The translations under genes and the position numbers were made by a program. Below, one piece after another: positions 9,601 through 24,600 of a stretch of DNA of 64,000 nt (the first letter of the stretch is position 1; each line of letters starts with the position of its first letter). Under the pieces are notes generated by a model. That model worked only from the letters and a program-made list of their open reading frames with translations, was not told the DNA's origin and did no database searches. The stretch is taken from NCBI RefSeq assembly GCF_008122525.1, contig NZ_VSRV01000001.1:1674001-1738000 (forward strand), written 5' to 3'. Origin of the DNA: Marinomonas sp. IMCC 4694 (GTDB lineage Bacteria; Pseudomonadota; Gammaproteobacteria; Pseudomonadales; Marinomonadaceae).

Positions 9601-12600
9601 TGCTGAACTTGGGTTGGTTAATGTAAGTGATGAGGCCGGTGTTGAATACGATTTTGATCTTTATGATTCAACGGCTGGGCTTATTTTAACGCAATCCTTG
9701 ACCAGTGCTGGCGGTATTCGACTGATAACCACCAAAGTCGATGGTGATGCAAGCGGAGCTCTCGCATTGGGAGCATACAGTATTTTATCGGCTGATAATC
9801 TCTATTTAGGCGGTGATGGTGTTACGCAATTAACCGCTTCGGCGATCAATGCAGACAATGCCGGTGTCGGTGCGACTGGAGGACAAATTCGTATCGATGG
9901 CGGTGGTTTTGATATCAATCTACAAGGGACGGTAATAACGGATAACGCCAGCAGTGCGGCGATTGAAATCGTCAATGCAGCGAATGCCACACTGAATGTT
10001 GTCTCGGCAACGCTGGGCACCGTGGCTTTAGGGGTAGATGGTAAGGCGCTTTCAGGCTCAGTAAGCCAAGATTTAGACTCTGGTACAGGCACACTTTCAG
10101 CGGCAATTTTGACTGGTAATGTGGGTATTTTGACCTTAAATCAGACCAACATTGATCAGCTGGGAGCCGTTACCACATCAGGCACTTTGACCTTAAAAGA
10201 CCAGGCGGGTGTGGGTGCCTCTGGCTTAAAATATGTGGGTAATGTGACGAGTGGGGGGACAACATGGATAGAAACCACTGATGGCGTGTTAGATTTTGAT
10301 ACCTTTACGCTTGATGCGAGTGGCAAAGATCTTACCTTAAAAGGCACAGCGGTTCAGCAAACTACGGGGTCTTCCATTAAGTCCACGACGGCGGATATTT
10401 ATGCCGGTAGTGGTTCGATTGATTTATTCAGTCCTTTGAATGACTTTACAGGTCAAGTCACGCTGCGCTCCACCGGCGACCATGCTAATCTGCAAGACGC
10501 CAATCAGCTGAGTATGAACTCGTTAGTCAGTACCTTGGATGACGCGACCTCCGTTAAATTGTGGGCCGGCACCTTGTTGGTATTGGCGACCGAAAATATT
10601 ACCACGAGCAGCGGCAGTCTCGAATTCAGATCATTAGATGGAAGCTTGTCAACCCCAGGAGATTTGGTGACCGATTCTGGCGATATTGGTTTGTACGCCA
10701 CTACCACCAGTGATGGCGGGAATCTTCAGGTCAATAATCTGATTACGACAGGCTCAGGTAGTGTGCGTGTTGATGCTGAGAATGAGGTTAACTTAGCAAA
10801 AAGCATTGTCTCGACCTCTGGAAATCTCTGGATTGGGGGGGCAACGGTGACCCACTCCACAGGTTCGTCAGGTTCGCCACTCACATTGCAGACGGGTGGA
10901 GCTGGGACTATTACTGTAAGCGCCATTGGAACGGGTGGCTTTGTAATGGGGCAGTATTACAGCTATCAATCGGGTACAGGCGACATTGCGATTACTTCTG
11001 GTGGAACGGCTGATTTAGGCAATATCAATAGTGGGGGCGCATTGACAGTAGATGCTGTTGGATTGGTGCAGCAAGTCGGGTTGGGTTCGATTTTAACCAC
11101 CGATGCTTTGCGCGTTACCACAGCGGGGAATGGTGATATCACGCTGTCAAATGTCACCAATGATATGGCTAAGGTTAAGTTAATCAGTCGTAATGTTGGC
11201 AACACGGACGTGGGCTCGGGCTTAATTACGTACTACGATAAAGATGCCGTTGCTGTAAGTCAGATTGCCACTACGAATAATGTTAATTTGACGGCACTTG
11301 GTGCCATTACTACGGATAGTACTGAGTTTGGTGATGGTAGTTTGGTAGCCAATCAACTTACCGTTAAAACACGTCATGATGATGGTGCTGATATCGTTTT
11401 AGATTCAGCAGGCAATGATGTTAACACCTTAGTATTGAAAGTCAGAAATGCGGTTGATGATAATATCGCAGGAGAAACGACGACCCCAACAGGGACTATC
11501 AGGTTTACCGACAGTGATGATTTTGTTATTTCAAGCCTTGAAACTGGTGGTTCTACTGTGTTAACGGCAGGCGGCGCGGTAACGCAAACAGGCGCGATTA
11601 ATTCAACAAAATTAGGGCTCTCAGGTACGGGTACGTATACGATCAATTTAGCTAATACGTATACGATCAATTTAGCTAATACGGGTACGCCGGTGAATCA
11701 AGTCTCCATATTTGCGTCTAATGCAACAGGGGCGGTTAACTTCACGACTAATTTTGACCTGGAAATAGGGAGTGTTAATCCAACAGGGATCATGACTGGG
11801 GGGGGAGACGTTACGATCACTGCGCCTAAAATTACCGCGACGGAAACGATTGATACCCGAAGTGCACTAGCAAATACGGCGGGTGGTTCTTTAACCCTGA
11901 CGACCACAGCCTTAGGGACTGCAGGCAACTTAACATTGGCGAATATTATTACCTCAGGGACAGATGCCGCCTCTAGCTCAAATACGGATGGTGGAACAGC
12001 AGGCCAGATTACTCTGATTACCTCAGGCGAATTACTAACAGTAGGGGGAACATTAACGGCCAGTGGTGGGCTCGGTGATGGCAGTGGTGCAGATGGTGCA
12101 GATGGAACGATTAAATTATTTGCCACATCTGGTGCCGTTTCACAAGTCGATGGTGCGACTGAAATAGTCGCGGGCAAGGTACTCGTTGATGCCCTAAAGA
12201 GCTCTAGTTTGTTAGATGTTAATAATGCTATTGGGCAACTTGCCGCTAGAATAGGAGATGACGGTGAAAGCTTTACCTATCGTGCCGGTGGTGACTTTAC
12301 CATCGGAGCTGGTGAGTTAAGTATAGGTGATAGCGGTTCAGGGATAATAGGTATCACCACACAGGGAGGGACAATTGATATTGGCTCGAGTGATGTGAAT
12401 GTCGTAGTTGTAGAAGATATTATCACTAAGGGCGGGGCGTTTTTAGCACGTGATATCCGTAGCTTTGACTCAACGGGCCATCTTATCAGTACGGCCGGTA
12501 GTATTGATTTTGCTGGAGCACTTTATAAAAGTGGTAACGATTTAACGATAACCACCACCGCAAACGGCGGATCATTAACAACAGGTAATGTCACCACGGA

Positions 12601-15600
12601 TGGTGATAGTAGAGCGGCAGAAGCGACAGGTGGCGTTATTACTTTAACAGCTGTCGATGGGGTATTAACGCTTAGTACAACCCAATCCAAAGGTGCGGGC
12701 ACGGGTGCTGGTGCTGCAATGAACTTAACCGGCACTACCATTAATTTGAAAGGTGATCTTGATAGTAGTAGTTCGATAAATGCCTCGGGTGGCACTATTA
12801 CGTTAACCGGCGCTGTCGTTCTTGATTCAGGCAATCGGTCTATTTTTACGGGTAGTACTGGCGGTAATATCCTTCTGACATCAACGCTGAACAGTGATGG
12901 CACGCCTCGTGATTTATCCTTGACATCAGGAACAGGTGATATTGTTTTTACAGGTGTTATTGGTGCTGACAGTGCGCTGGGTAATTTAACGGTGATGGAT
13001 GCGACAAATGTTAACTTTAATGCCGCTGCGACGATCGGAGGAATAACGACCTTAACCCACACTGGCCTATTGACAACGCTGGCCGCTGCAGATATTCACT
13101 CAGCGGGTGGTTTTGTCCAGAATGGCACTGGTCGTAATGTGTTAGCTGGCGATATTAGCTCAACTAATAGCAATATTAGTTTTGCCACCGCGATAGAGTT
13201 AGCTGACGATGTCACGTTCAACACCGATATAGCGGAAGGCAACATTACTTTGTCGGGTTCGGTAGACAGTGATACAACACAGTCCAGAAATCTTACATTA
13301 ACCTCAGGTAGCGGCAATGTAACTCTAGCGGGTGTTATGGGCGCGATCCAAGCTTTAGATGCTCTTCAGGTTAATAGTTCTGGCAATACCCTTTTTGACG
13401 CGGATGTAAATGCGACAACAGTTGCAACAGATGCAGACGGTATTACTGAAATACATACTGCAGCCATCACCACTTCTGGAACCCAAACTTATGCCGATAA
13501 TGTAATTTTGGCAGACAATGTCAATTTAACGGGTACCACGGTAACAACACAAGGAACCGTTTCGGGTGCCTATGCTCTGACAGTTACTGGTGACGCCGTG
13601 TTTGGTGATGCTAACACTGATACAGTCACGGGCTTAAACAGTGTAACAGTGACAGGAACCTCAGACATTGTTACAGACACTATTACTACGACGGGAACAC
13701 AAACTTTCACTGGTGCCGTAACACTGAGTGCAGCAAATACCGAATTAACCACCACGGATAGTGCGGTATTGTTCTCATCTACACTCGATTCCAAAGCTAC
13801 TGAAGCCAATGCTCTTACTGTAAATGCAGGGTTAGGCACAATTAATTTGAGTCAAGCGGCAGGTAATGCGACGAATGGTGCCTTGGGCGCGGTGGTGCTT
13901 AATTCGACATCGGTGACAACACTTGATGGTTCTGTTAATGCAGCATCACTGGTGACGAATACAGGGGGGACTTTGGCCCTTAATGGCGGAGCGATCACCA
14001 CGAGCGGGGTACAGGCTTACGGTGAAGCGACGACACTGGGTGCCGATACGACTCTTGCCGGAACGGACATCAGCTTTGCTAGCACCGTTGATGGTGGTCA
14101 GGCCTTAATCATTAACGGCTCAGGCACAACGACATTTAGCGGCGTAATGGGTGGCACAACAGCGTTAACCACTATTACGACCGATAGCGCCGGCACATTA
14201 GCGCTCAATGGTGGCTCGGTAACCACGACAGCGGCACAATCCTTTAACGATGCTGTTATTTTGGGTGCTGACACCACGTTGAGTGGTGTGGCGATTACTC
14301 TGGCGAATACTGTTAAATCGGATGGTACAAATCGTGCCCTTGTGATCAACGACAGTGGTGCGACCGTGTTTGGTGGTGCTATTGGCAGTACAACAGCGGG
14401 TGAAAAACTTGCTAGTTTGACGACAGATGTGGGCGGTACAACGGCCATTAATGGTGGCGCAGTCTATACCTCTGATGCGCAAATTTATGCTGAAGCAACC
14501 ACATTGGGCGCAGACGCTACCCTGACAGGAACGGATATCAGCTTTGTTAGCACCGTTGATGGTGGTCATGCACTAACCATTAACGGCTCTGGTACGACGA
14601 CATTTAGCGGCGTAATGGGGGGCATAACCGCGTTAACCAGTGTGAGCACGGATACGGCTGGTACATTAGCGCTGAATGGTGGCGCGATAACGACGACAGC
14701 GGCACAAACCTTTAACGATGCTGTTATTTTGGGAACTGACACCACGTTGAGTGGTGTGGCGATTACCCTGGCGAATACTGTTAAATCGGATGGCACCAAC
14801 CGTGCTTTGATGATTAACGACAGTGGTACGACCGTGCTTGATGGCGCGGTAGGCAGTACAATAGCAGGTGAAAAACTCGCCAGCCTGACCACCGATGTCG
14901 GTGGTACAACGGCCATTGATGGTGGCGCAGTCTATACCACTGGTGTGCAAATTTATGCTGAAGCAACTACGTTGGGCGCGGACGCTACCCTGACCGGAAC
15001 GGATATCCAATTTGCTAGCACCGTTGATGGTGGTCAGATACTAACGATTAACGGCTCCGGTACGACGACATTTAGCAGCGCAATCGGAGGCATAACCGCG
15101 TTGACCAGCGTGATCACGGATACGGCTGGTACATTAGCGCTAAATGGTGGCTCGGTAACGACGACAGCGGCACAAACCTTCAATGATGCTGTGATTCTAG
15201 GTGCTGATACCACGTTGAGTGGTGTGGCGATTACCCTAGCGAATACCGTTAAATCGGATGGTACAAATCGTGCTTTGACAGTGAATGATTCCGGTATTAC
15301 GACCTTTAGTGCGGCGGTAGGTAGTGCCACAACAGGTGAAGCGCTGTCCAGTTTAACGACGAATGCTTCCGGCACAACAGCCATAAATGGTGGCAGTATC
15401 ACGACAACGGGCATACAAACCTATGGTGATAATCTTACTCTAGGCGCAAATACGACGCTAACCGGTACAACCATTTCGACCCAAGGTACAGTGAGTGGTG
15501 CCAATTCGAGTAGTTTGACCATAGCCGGTAATGCCGTTTTGGGTGATGAAGCAGCGGATACGGTGACGGAAATTACTTCATTAGCGGTGAGCGGCACAAG

Positions 15601-18600
15601 CTTACTGAATACCAATACTGTGACCAGCGCAGGCACACAAACCTATACTGATGCGCTGACAATAGGCGCGGCAAATACCGAATTAACCACCACGGATAGT
15701 GCGGTATTGTTCTCATCTACACTCGATTCCAAAGCTACTGAAGCCAATGCTCTTACTGTAAATGCAGGGTTAGGCACAATTAATTTGAGTCAAGCGGCAG
15801 GTAATGCGACGAATGGTGCCTTGGGCGCGGTGGTGCTTAATTCGACATCGGTGACAACACTTGATGGTTCTGTTAATGCAGCATCACTGGTGACGAATAC
15901 AGGGGGGACTTTGGCCCTTAATGGCGGAGCGATCACCACGAGCGGGGTACAGGCTTACGGTGAAGCGACGACACTGGGTGCCGATACGACTCTTGCCGGA
16001 ACGGACATCAGCTTTGCTAGCACCGTTGATGGTGGTCAGGCCTTAATCATTAACGGCTCAGGCACAACGACATTTAGCGGCGTAATGGGTGGCACAACAG
16101 CGTTAACCACTATTACGACCGATAGCGCCGGCACATTAGCGCTCAATGGTGGCTCGGTAACCACGACAGCGGCACAATCCTTTAACGATGCTGTTATTTT
16201 GGGTGCTGACACCACGTTGAGTGGTGTGGCGATTACTCTGGCGAATACTGTTAAATCGGATGGTACAAATCGTGCCCTTGTGATCAACGACAGTGGTGCG
16301 ACCGTGTTTGGTGGTGCTATTGGCAGTACAACAGCGGGTGAAAAACTTGCTAGTTTGACGACAGATGTGGGCGGTACAACGGCCATTAATGGTGGCGCAG
16401 TCTATACCTCTGATGCGCAAATTTATGCTGAAGCAACCACATTGGGCGCAGACGCTACCCTGACAGGAACGGATATCAGCTTTGTTAGCACCGTTGATGG
16501 TGGTCATGCACTAACCATTAACGGCTCTGGTACGACGACATTTAGCGGCGTAATGGGGGGCATAACCGCGTTAACCAGTGTGAGCACGGATACGGCTGGT
16601 ACATTAGCGCTGAATGGTGGCGCGATAACGACGACAGCGGCACAAACCTTTAACGATGCTGTTATTTTGGGAACTGACACCACGTTGAGTGGTGTGGCGA
16701 TTACCCTGGCGAATACTGTTAAATCGGATGGCACCAACCGTGCTTTGATGATTAACGACAGTGGTACGACCGTGCTTGATGGCGCGGTAGGCAGTACAAT
16801 AGCAGGTGAAAAACTCGCCAGCCTGACCACCGATGTCGGTGGTACAACGGCCATTGATGGTGGCGCAGTCTATACCACTGGTGTGCAAATTTATGCTGAA
16901 GCAACTACGTTGGGCGCGGACGCTACCCTGACCGGAACGGATATCCAATTTGCTAGCACCGTTGATGGTGGTCAGATACTAACGATTAACGGCTCCGGTA
17001 CGACGACATTTAGCAGCGCAATCGGAGGCATAACCGCGTTGACCAGCGTGATCACGGATACGGCTGGTACATTAGCGCTAAATGGTGGCTCGGTAACGAC
17101 GACAGCGGCACAAACCTTCAATGATGCTGTGATTCTAGGTGCTGATACCACGTTGAGTGGTGTGGCGATTACCCTAGCGAATACCGTTAAATCGGATGGT
17201 ACAAATCGTGCTTTGACAGTGAATGATTCCGGTATTACGACCTTTAGTGCGGCGGTAGGTAGTGCCACAACAGGTGAAGCGCTGTCCAGTTTAACGACGA
17301 ATGCTTCCGGCACAACAGCCATAAATGGTGGCAGTATCACGACAACGGGCATACAAACCTATGGTGATAATCTTACTCTAGGCGCAAATACGACGCTAAC
17401 CGGTACAACCATTTCGACCCAAGGTACAGTGAGTGGTGCCAATTCGAGTAGTTTGACCATAGCCGGTAATGCCGTTTTGGGTGATGAAGCAGCGGATACG
17501 GTGACGGAAATTACTTCATTAGCGGTGAGCGGCACAAGCTTACTGAATACCAATACTGTGACCAGCGCAGGCACACAAACCTATACTGATGCGCTGACAA
17601 TAGGCGCGGCAAATACCGTATTAACCACCAGTAATAGCGCGGTGTTGTTCTCATCTACCGTCGATTCCCAAGCCAGTGAAGCGAATGCTTTGACCGTCAA
17701 TGCGGGTACAGGGACTATAATGCTAACTGGTAAAACCGGGGCAGATACGAACGGCGTATTAGGTAGTATTGCGTTAACCGGTGCGACTATTTCGTTACAC
17801 GATGTGACCACATCAGGCACGCAAAACTATACCGGTGCGGTTCAAACCAATAGCACTTATACGTCAACAGGTGCAGATATTACCTTTACCGGTGCTGTCA
17901 CTATGAATGATGTGTTGACGGTCGATACTGGAGCGGGTGCAGGTAATATCACTTTCACCAGCACTATCGACAGTCAGGAGACTGCGAACAATAACTTCAA
18001 TTTAACTGCAGGCACCGGCAATATTGCTCTACAAGGGGCGGTGGGTGCCACCCAAGCACTGGGGGCGATTAATCTTAATTCGGCTGCCGATGTCACCACC
18101 AGTTCGACCATCTCAGCGAGCAGCTTGACCCAGTCTGCAGGAACCGGAACTACCACCATTGGTGGTGCGGTGACCGCTTCTGCTGTGGAAGGTGTTTCAC
18201 TAACAGGCACTAACTTAGCACTAAACGCGGCGATCGATACTGCTACTGCGGCAAAGGCTGGAACAGTAACCCTTAATCACAGTGGTACAACCATTATTGA
18301 TGCTGCTGGCGACATTAACGCTGATGGCGCCGTTGCTATTACTGCCACGGGGGGGATTACCGCAGCCGGTGATATCACCACTACGGGTGACAACATTGTC
18401 ATTAATTCGGCACTAACCCTCAGTGGTGATAGCGCTATGACTACCGGTGGTTCTGCTGGTGCTATCAGCTTTGGCAGTACTATCGACGGCGCTCATGCGC
18501 TGCGTTTAGTTGCCGGTGCGGCGCAAGCCTTTAATGCGGTCGGTACAAATACGCCGTTAACTCTGCTGCGGGTAGAGTCAACGGGTGCCGTGACACAGAC

Positions 18601-21600
18601 GGCAGCGATAAAAGTGGCGAGTTTGGCTATTAAATCTGCCGGTGCTACCCTCGATAATGTCGGTAATGATATTGACACCCTGGCGGCACTGATGTCAGGT
18701 GATGCGGCGCTGGTATTTGTCGATGCAGATGGTCTGACAATTGGTACCATTGATGCCGATGCCTTGCAGATTATCGGTATTTCCGATGGGGCCGGCACCT
18801 CGAATGTCTCGATTACCGTTGCCGGTCTTCTAGATCAGGCGGCGGCATCGCCAATCGAAATTGATGGCGACTTATCGATTGATACTACTGCATTTGCTGC
18901 CGATGATGTGTCAATCACAAATACTGCCGCAGGCACGGTTCTGGATAACTCGCTGGTTGCCGGTGATTTTTCGGTTAACAGTAGTGGCGATGTTACCCAA
19001 AAAATCGATGCCAATGGCTCAGGTAGTGATGCTTGGGTACAGGTGGGTGGTAATTTCAACATGACCGGAACGGGCGGTTTTGTGCAAGGTAATTCGCCCG
19101 ATAATCTGATTGGCGGTGGGTCTGCAAGTTCCGCTACAAATGAGATCCGTCTGTTTGGTGTAATCACACTCAGTATGGATGGTTCCAATAATCTTGTTGC
19201 GTCGGCAACTACAACAGGCAGTGGTGAAACCAGTACGGCTACGATTAATGCTGCAGATTTGACAGATGGCGTAATGGTCACCAGTGATTCAGGTGGTAAG
19301 AGCATTAGTGCCGTCACCAATGGTGATGCAGTGATTTTAAATCAAAGTAATAGTATCGCTGGTAACATAAAAATCACTACGCAAGGTACTTATGATAATT
19401 CGGGAACATCAGTGGCAACTGGTATCAAGCAATCTACCGCATTAACCTTGTTAGGCGATAACAACTTTCTGGTACAGCAGAGCTCGGCGAATGACACTTC
19501 AAGTATATCAGGTGCTGGAAAACTTGATCTGAGCGCTACCGGCAATAGCTTTGGTGATATCGTTTCGGCCACGGCAGTGGATATGGAGGTTAGTCTACGT
19601 CATAACGGCGCGCTGGCACTTGGTAATGTTAATGGCAGCACTGTTACTCTCGATGCCGGTGGTAACGTTAACGCCATTACCCAAACTGGAACCCTTACCG
19701 CCACCAACCTATCCATGATTAACGCTGGTGATGTTACCTTGACCAATAACAATCGTGTGGGAACGGTCGCCGCCGACGTCAGTGGACATTTCAACCTAAC
19801 GAATAACATGGCCTTGACCATTGGTACGGTCGAAAGCCTCAACGGTATTACCGCCGCTGGTGATATTGCGATTACCACCCTTTCAGGTGATCTAACGGTA
19901 ACAAAAAATATTAAAACAACAAGTACCAATACGACCGCTTTAGTCTTAAATGCTGGTTCAGGCACTTCGGTTGGTGATGCATCAGGTGGTAACATTTTAC
20001 TTGCAGGGGAGTTATCGACTGGGCTAAATGGACGCATCGGTTTGTATACTGGCAGTGTATCTGACAGTACTGGCGTCACAGACAAAGTTGGTTCTACATC
20101 GGGTAATTTCCGTTATAACTCCAATACAACGACAACTAATTTCACAAAGGCTTTGAATGAAGCAGGTGTGTATGCTGTTTACAGGGAGCAACCAAGTGTC
20201 ACTGCTAGCATCAATGATGACACCATTGTTTATGGGAATAGTGTACCAGAGTTTGTTTTTACCGATATTACAGGCACCGTAAATGGAGACTCTAGCACAG
20301 AGATATCGATTCAATCGGCACAATACTCTGGTGCGAATCATTTACGAGCGGGGACTTACACGATTGGCGCAGGTGGATTGTCTGCTTTAGGTTATGACGT
20401 AACAGATATTGCCTCTACGTTAAAGGTGAACACTAAAGCATTGGATATGAGTGGTCTCGTCGTAACTGATAAGACATACGATGGGCTCTTGACGGCGATA
20501 CTCTCAGGGAGCGCCACCGTAACCAGTGGAAGTTCAGCAGATAGCGATGGTTTCTATCTAAATGGTGATGCGGTCAATTTGACTGGTATGGTGGTAGGCG
20601 ATTTTGATACTAAAAATGTGGGGGCATCCAAGACAATAACGGTTTCGGGTTTGAGTTTAAGTGGCGATGACAGCAGTAACTATGTCCTTAATAATCACAC
20701 ACTGCAGGCTGATATTACCCCCCGCACCCTGACGTTGAGCGCCAGCAAGACGTACGATGGTACGAACGTTCTAGACGCCGGTGAGATCTCACTGGGAAAT
20801 CTGGTTGGATCGGAAACACTGACTTACACGGGCGCCACGGTCAATGACAAGCATGTCGCCACAGCGAATAAGTTTATCAGTGGATTGATTCTGGCCAATG
20901 GTGACAATAGTGGTCTATTCAGTAACTATGCTTTACCTACTCTTGATGCGACAAATGCAGGCGTCACTATCACCGCAGCTACGTTGACATCCACGATCAG
21001 CAATACGGGGGTGACCAAAGTCTATGACGGTTTAACCACGACCAGTATGACCCCCACTTATACCTTTAGTGGGTTGGTCGATGGTGATACGGCGGCGACA
21101 CTCACACACACTTCATTGGCGTATAACGATGCTAATGTTGCGAGTGCCAACAAAATCACCGTATCCGGTTTGGCGATCAATTCCATTACAGGCATTAACA
21201 GCTCTAACTCGACTGACTATGTTTTAGATACGGTTATAAAAGACGTCAGTGCCTCGATCACCAAGGCTAATTTAACGGTGACGGCAGAGAATCAAAACCG
21301 TGTTTATGGCGATAACAATCCGACCTTTACACAAACTATCTCGGGCTTTGTGAACAGTGAAACGGCATCGTCGGCCAATGTTACGGGGTCAGCCTTCGGA
21401 TCAACCACAGCGGATATCACCAGTACTGTAGCGGATAACTACGTTATTACTGGAAGTACGGAGTCATTAAATGCCGCTAACTATGATTTTACGGCTGCAA
21501 ATGGCGTATTAACCATCAATGCAAGACCGATCACGGTTATTGCAGAGGCTAATCAAGGCAAAACCTATGGTGACAATGATCCGACGCTGACTTATAGCGT

Positions 21601-24600
21601 TGTGGCGGATGGGACAGGTACCAGCCGTGGTTTGGTAAATAGCGACAGTTTAACCGGCGCTTTGACGCGTACGGCCGGTGAAAATGTGGGATCGACCTAC
21701 ACCATTAGTCAAGGTGGTGTAACCAACACCAATAACAGCAATTACGCGATTACCTATACGTCAGACATGTTTGCAATTAATCAACGTGCCATTACTTTAA
21801 CCGCGGACAGTGCCAGCAAGATTTACGGTGAAGTAGATCCAAGTTTAGCGGTAAGCATCAGTGCTGGTACGCTAGGGTCTGCGACAGTGACGGATACACT
21901 GGCTGATGTGGTGGGGACACTGAGTCGTGAAGCGGGGTCTAATGTCGGTGCTTATGACATCGTATTGGGCGCGGGTACTCAAGCCAGTAACTATGCGATT
22001 ACGTTTGCAGCGGATAATAATGCCTTTAATATTACCCCCCGCACCCTGACGTTGAGCGCCAGCAAGACGTACGATGGTACGAACGTTCTAGACGCCGGTG
22101 AGATCTCACTGGGAAATCTGGTTGGATCGGAAACACTGACTTACACGGGCGCCACGGTCAATGACAAGCATGTCGCCACAGCGAATAAGTTTATCAGTGG
22201 ATTGATTCTGGCCAATGGTGACAATAGTGGTCTATTCAGTAACTATGCTTTACCTACTCTTGATGCGACAAATGCAGGCGTCACTATCACCGCAGCTACG
22301 TTGACATCCACGATCAGCAATACGGGGGTGACCAAAGTCTATGACGGTTTAACCACGACCAGTATGACCCCCACTTATACCTTTAGTGGGTTGGTCGATG
22401 GTGATACGGCGGCGACACTCACACACACTTCATTGGCGTATAACGATGCTAATGTTGCGAGTGCCAACAAAATCACCGTATCCGGTTTGGCGATCAATTC
22501 CATTACAGGCATTAACAGCTCTAACTCGACTGACTATGTTTTAGATACGGTTATAAAAGACGTCAGTGCCTCGATCACCAAGGCTAATTTAACGGTGACG
22601 GCAGAGAATCAAAACCGTGTTTATGGCGATAACAATCCGACCTTTACACAAACTATCTCGGGCTTTGTGAACAGTGAAACGGCATCGTCGGCCAATGTTA
22701 CGGGGTCAGCCTTCGGATCAACCACAGCGGATATCACCAGTACTGTAGCGGATAACTACGTTATTACTGGAAGTACGGAGTCATTAAATGCCGCTAACTA
22801 TGATTTTACGGCTGCAAATGGCGTATTAACCATCAATGCAAGACCGATCACGGTTATTGCAGAGGCTAATCAAGGCAAAACCTATGGTGACAATGATCCG
22901 ACGCTGACTTATAGCGTTGTGGCGGATGGGACAGGTACCAGCCGTGGTTTGGTAAATAGCGACAGTTTAACCGGCGCTTTGACGCGTACGGCCGGTGAAA
23001 ATGTGGGATCGACCTACACCATTAGTCAAGGTGGTGTAACCAACACCAATAACAGCAATTACGCGATTACCTATACGTCAGACATGTTTGCAATTAATCA
23101 ACGTGCCATTACTTTAACCGCGGACAGTGCCAGCAAGATTTACGGTGAAGTAGATCCAAGTTTAGCGGTAAGCATCAGTGCTGGTACGCTAGGGTCTGCG
23201 ACAGTGACGGATACACTGGCTGATGTGGTGGGGACACTGAGTCGTGAAGCGGGGTCTAATGTCGGTGCTTATGACATCGTATTGGGCGCGGGTACTCAAG
23301 CCAGTAACTATGCGATTACGTTTGCAGCGGATAATAATGCCTTTAATATTACCCCCCGCACCCTGACGTTGAGCGCCAGCAAGACGTACGATGGTACGAA
23401 CGTTCTAGACGCCGGTGAGATCTCACTGGGAAATCTGGTTGGATCGGAAACACTGACTTACACGGGCGCCACGGTCAATGACAAGCATGTCGCCACAGCG
23501 AATAAGTTTATCAGTGGATTGATTCTGGCCAATGGTGACAATAGTGGTCTATTCAGTAACTATGCTTTACCTACTCTTGATGCGACAAATGCAGGCGTCA
23601 CTATCACCGCAGCTACGTTGACATCCACGATCAGCAATACGGGGGTGACCAAAGTCTATGACGGTTTAACCACGACCAGTATGACCCCCACTTATACCTT
23701 TAGTGGGTTGGTCGATGGTGATACGGCGGCGACACTCACACACACTTCATTGGCGTATAACGATGCTAATGTTGCGAGTGCCAACAAAATCACCGTATCC
23801 GGTTTGGCGATCAATTCCATTACAGGCATTAACAGCTCTAACTCGACTGACTATGTTTTAGATACGGTTATAAAAGACGTCAGTGCCTCGATCACCAAGG
23901 CTAATTTAACGGTGACGGCAGAGAATCAAAACCGTGTTTATGGCGATAACAATCCGACCTTTACACAAACTATCTCGGGCTTTGTGAACAGTGAAACGGC
24001 ATCGTCGGCCAATGTTACGGGGTCAGCCTTCGGATCAACCACAGCGGATATCACCAGTACTGTAGCGGATAACTACGTTATTACTGGAAGTACGGAGTCA
24101 TTAAATGCCGCTAACTATGATTTTACGGCTGCAAATGGCGTATTAACCATCAATGCAAGACCGATCACGGTTATTGCAGAGGCTAATCAAGGCAAAACCT
24201 ATGGTGACAATGATCCGACGCTGACTTATAGCGTTGTGGCGGATGGGACAGGTACCAGCCGTGGTTTGGTAAATAGCGACAGTTTAACCGGCGCTTTGAC
24301 GCGTACGGCCGGTGAAAATGTGGGATCGACCTACACCATTAGTCAAGGTGGTGTAACCAACACCAATAACAGCAATTACGCGATTACCTATACGTCAGAC
24401 ATGTTTGCAATTAATCAACGTGCCATTACTTTAACCGCGGACAGTGCCAGCAAGATTTACGGTGAAGTAGATCCAAGTTTAGCGGTAAGCATCAGTGCTG
24501 GTACGCTAGGGTCTGCGACAGTGACGGATACACTGGCTGATGTGGTGGGGACACTGAGTCGTGAAGCGGGGTCTAATGTCGGTGCTTATGACATCGTATT

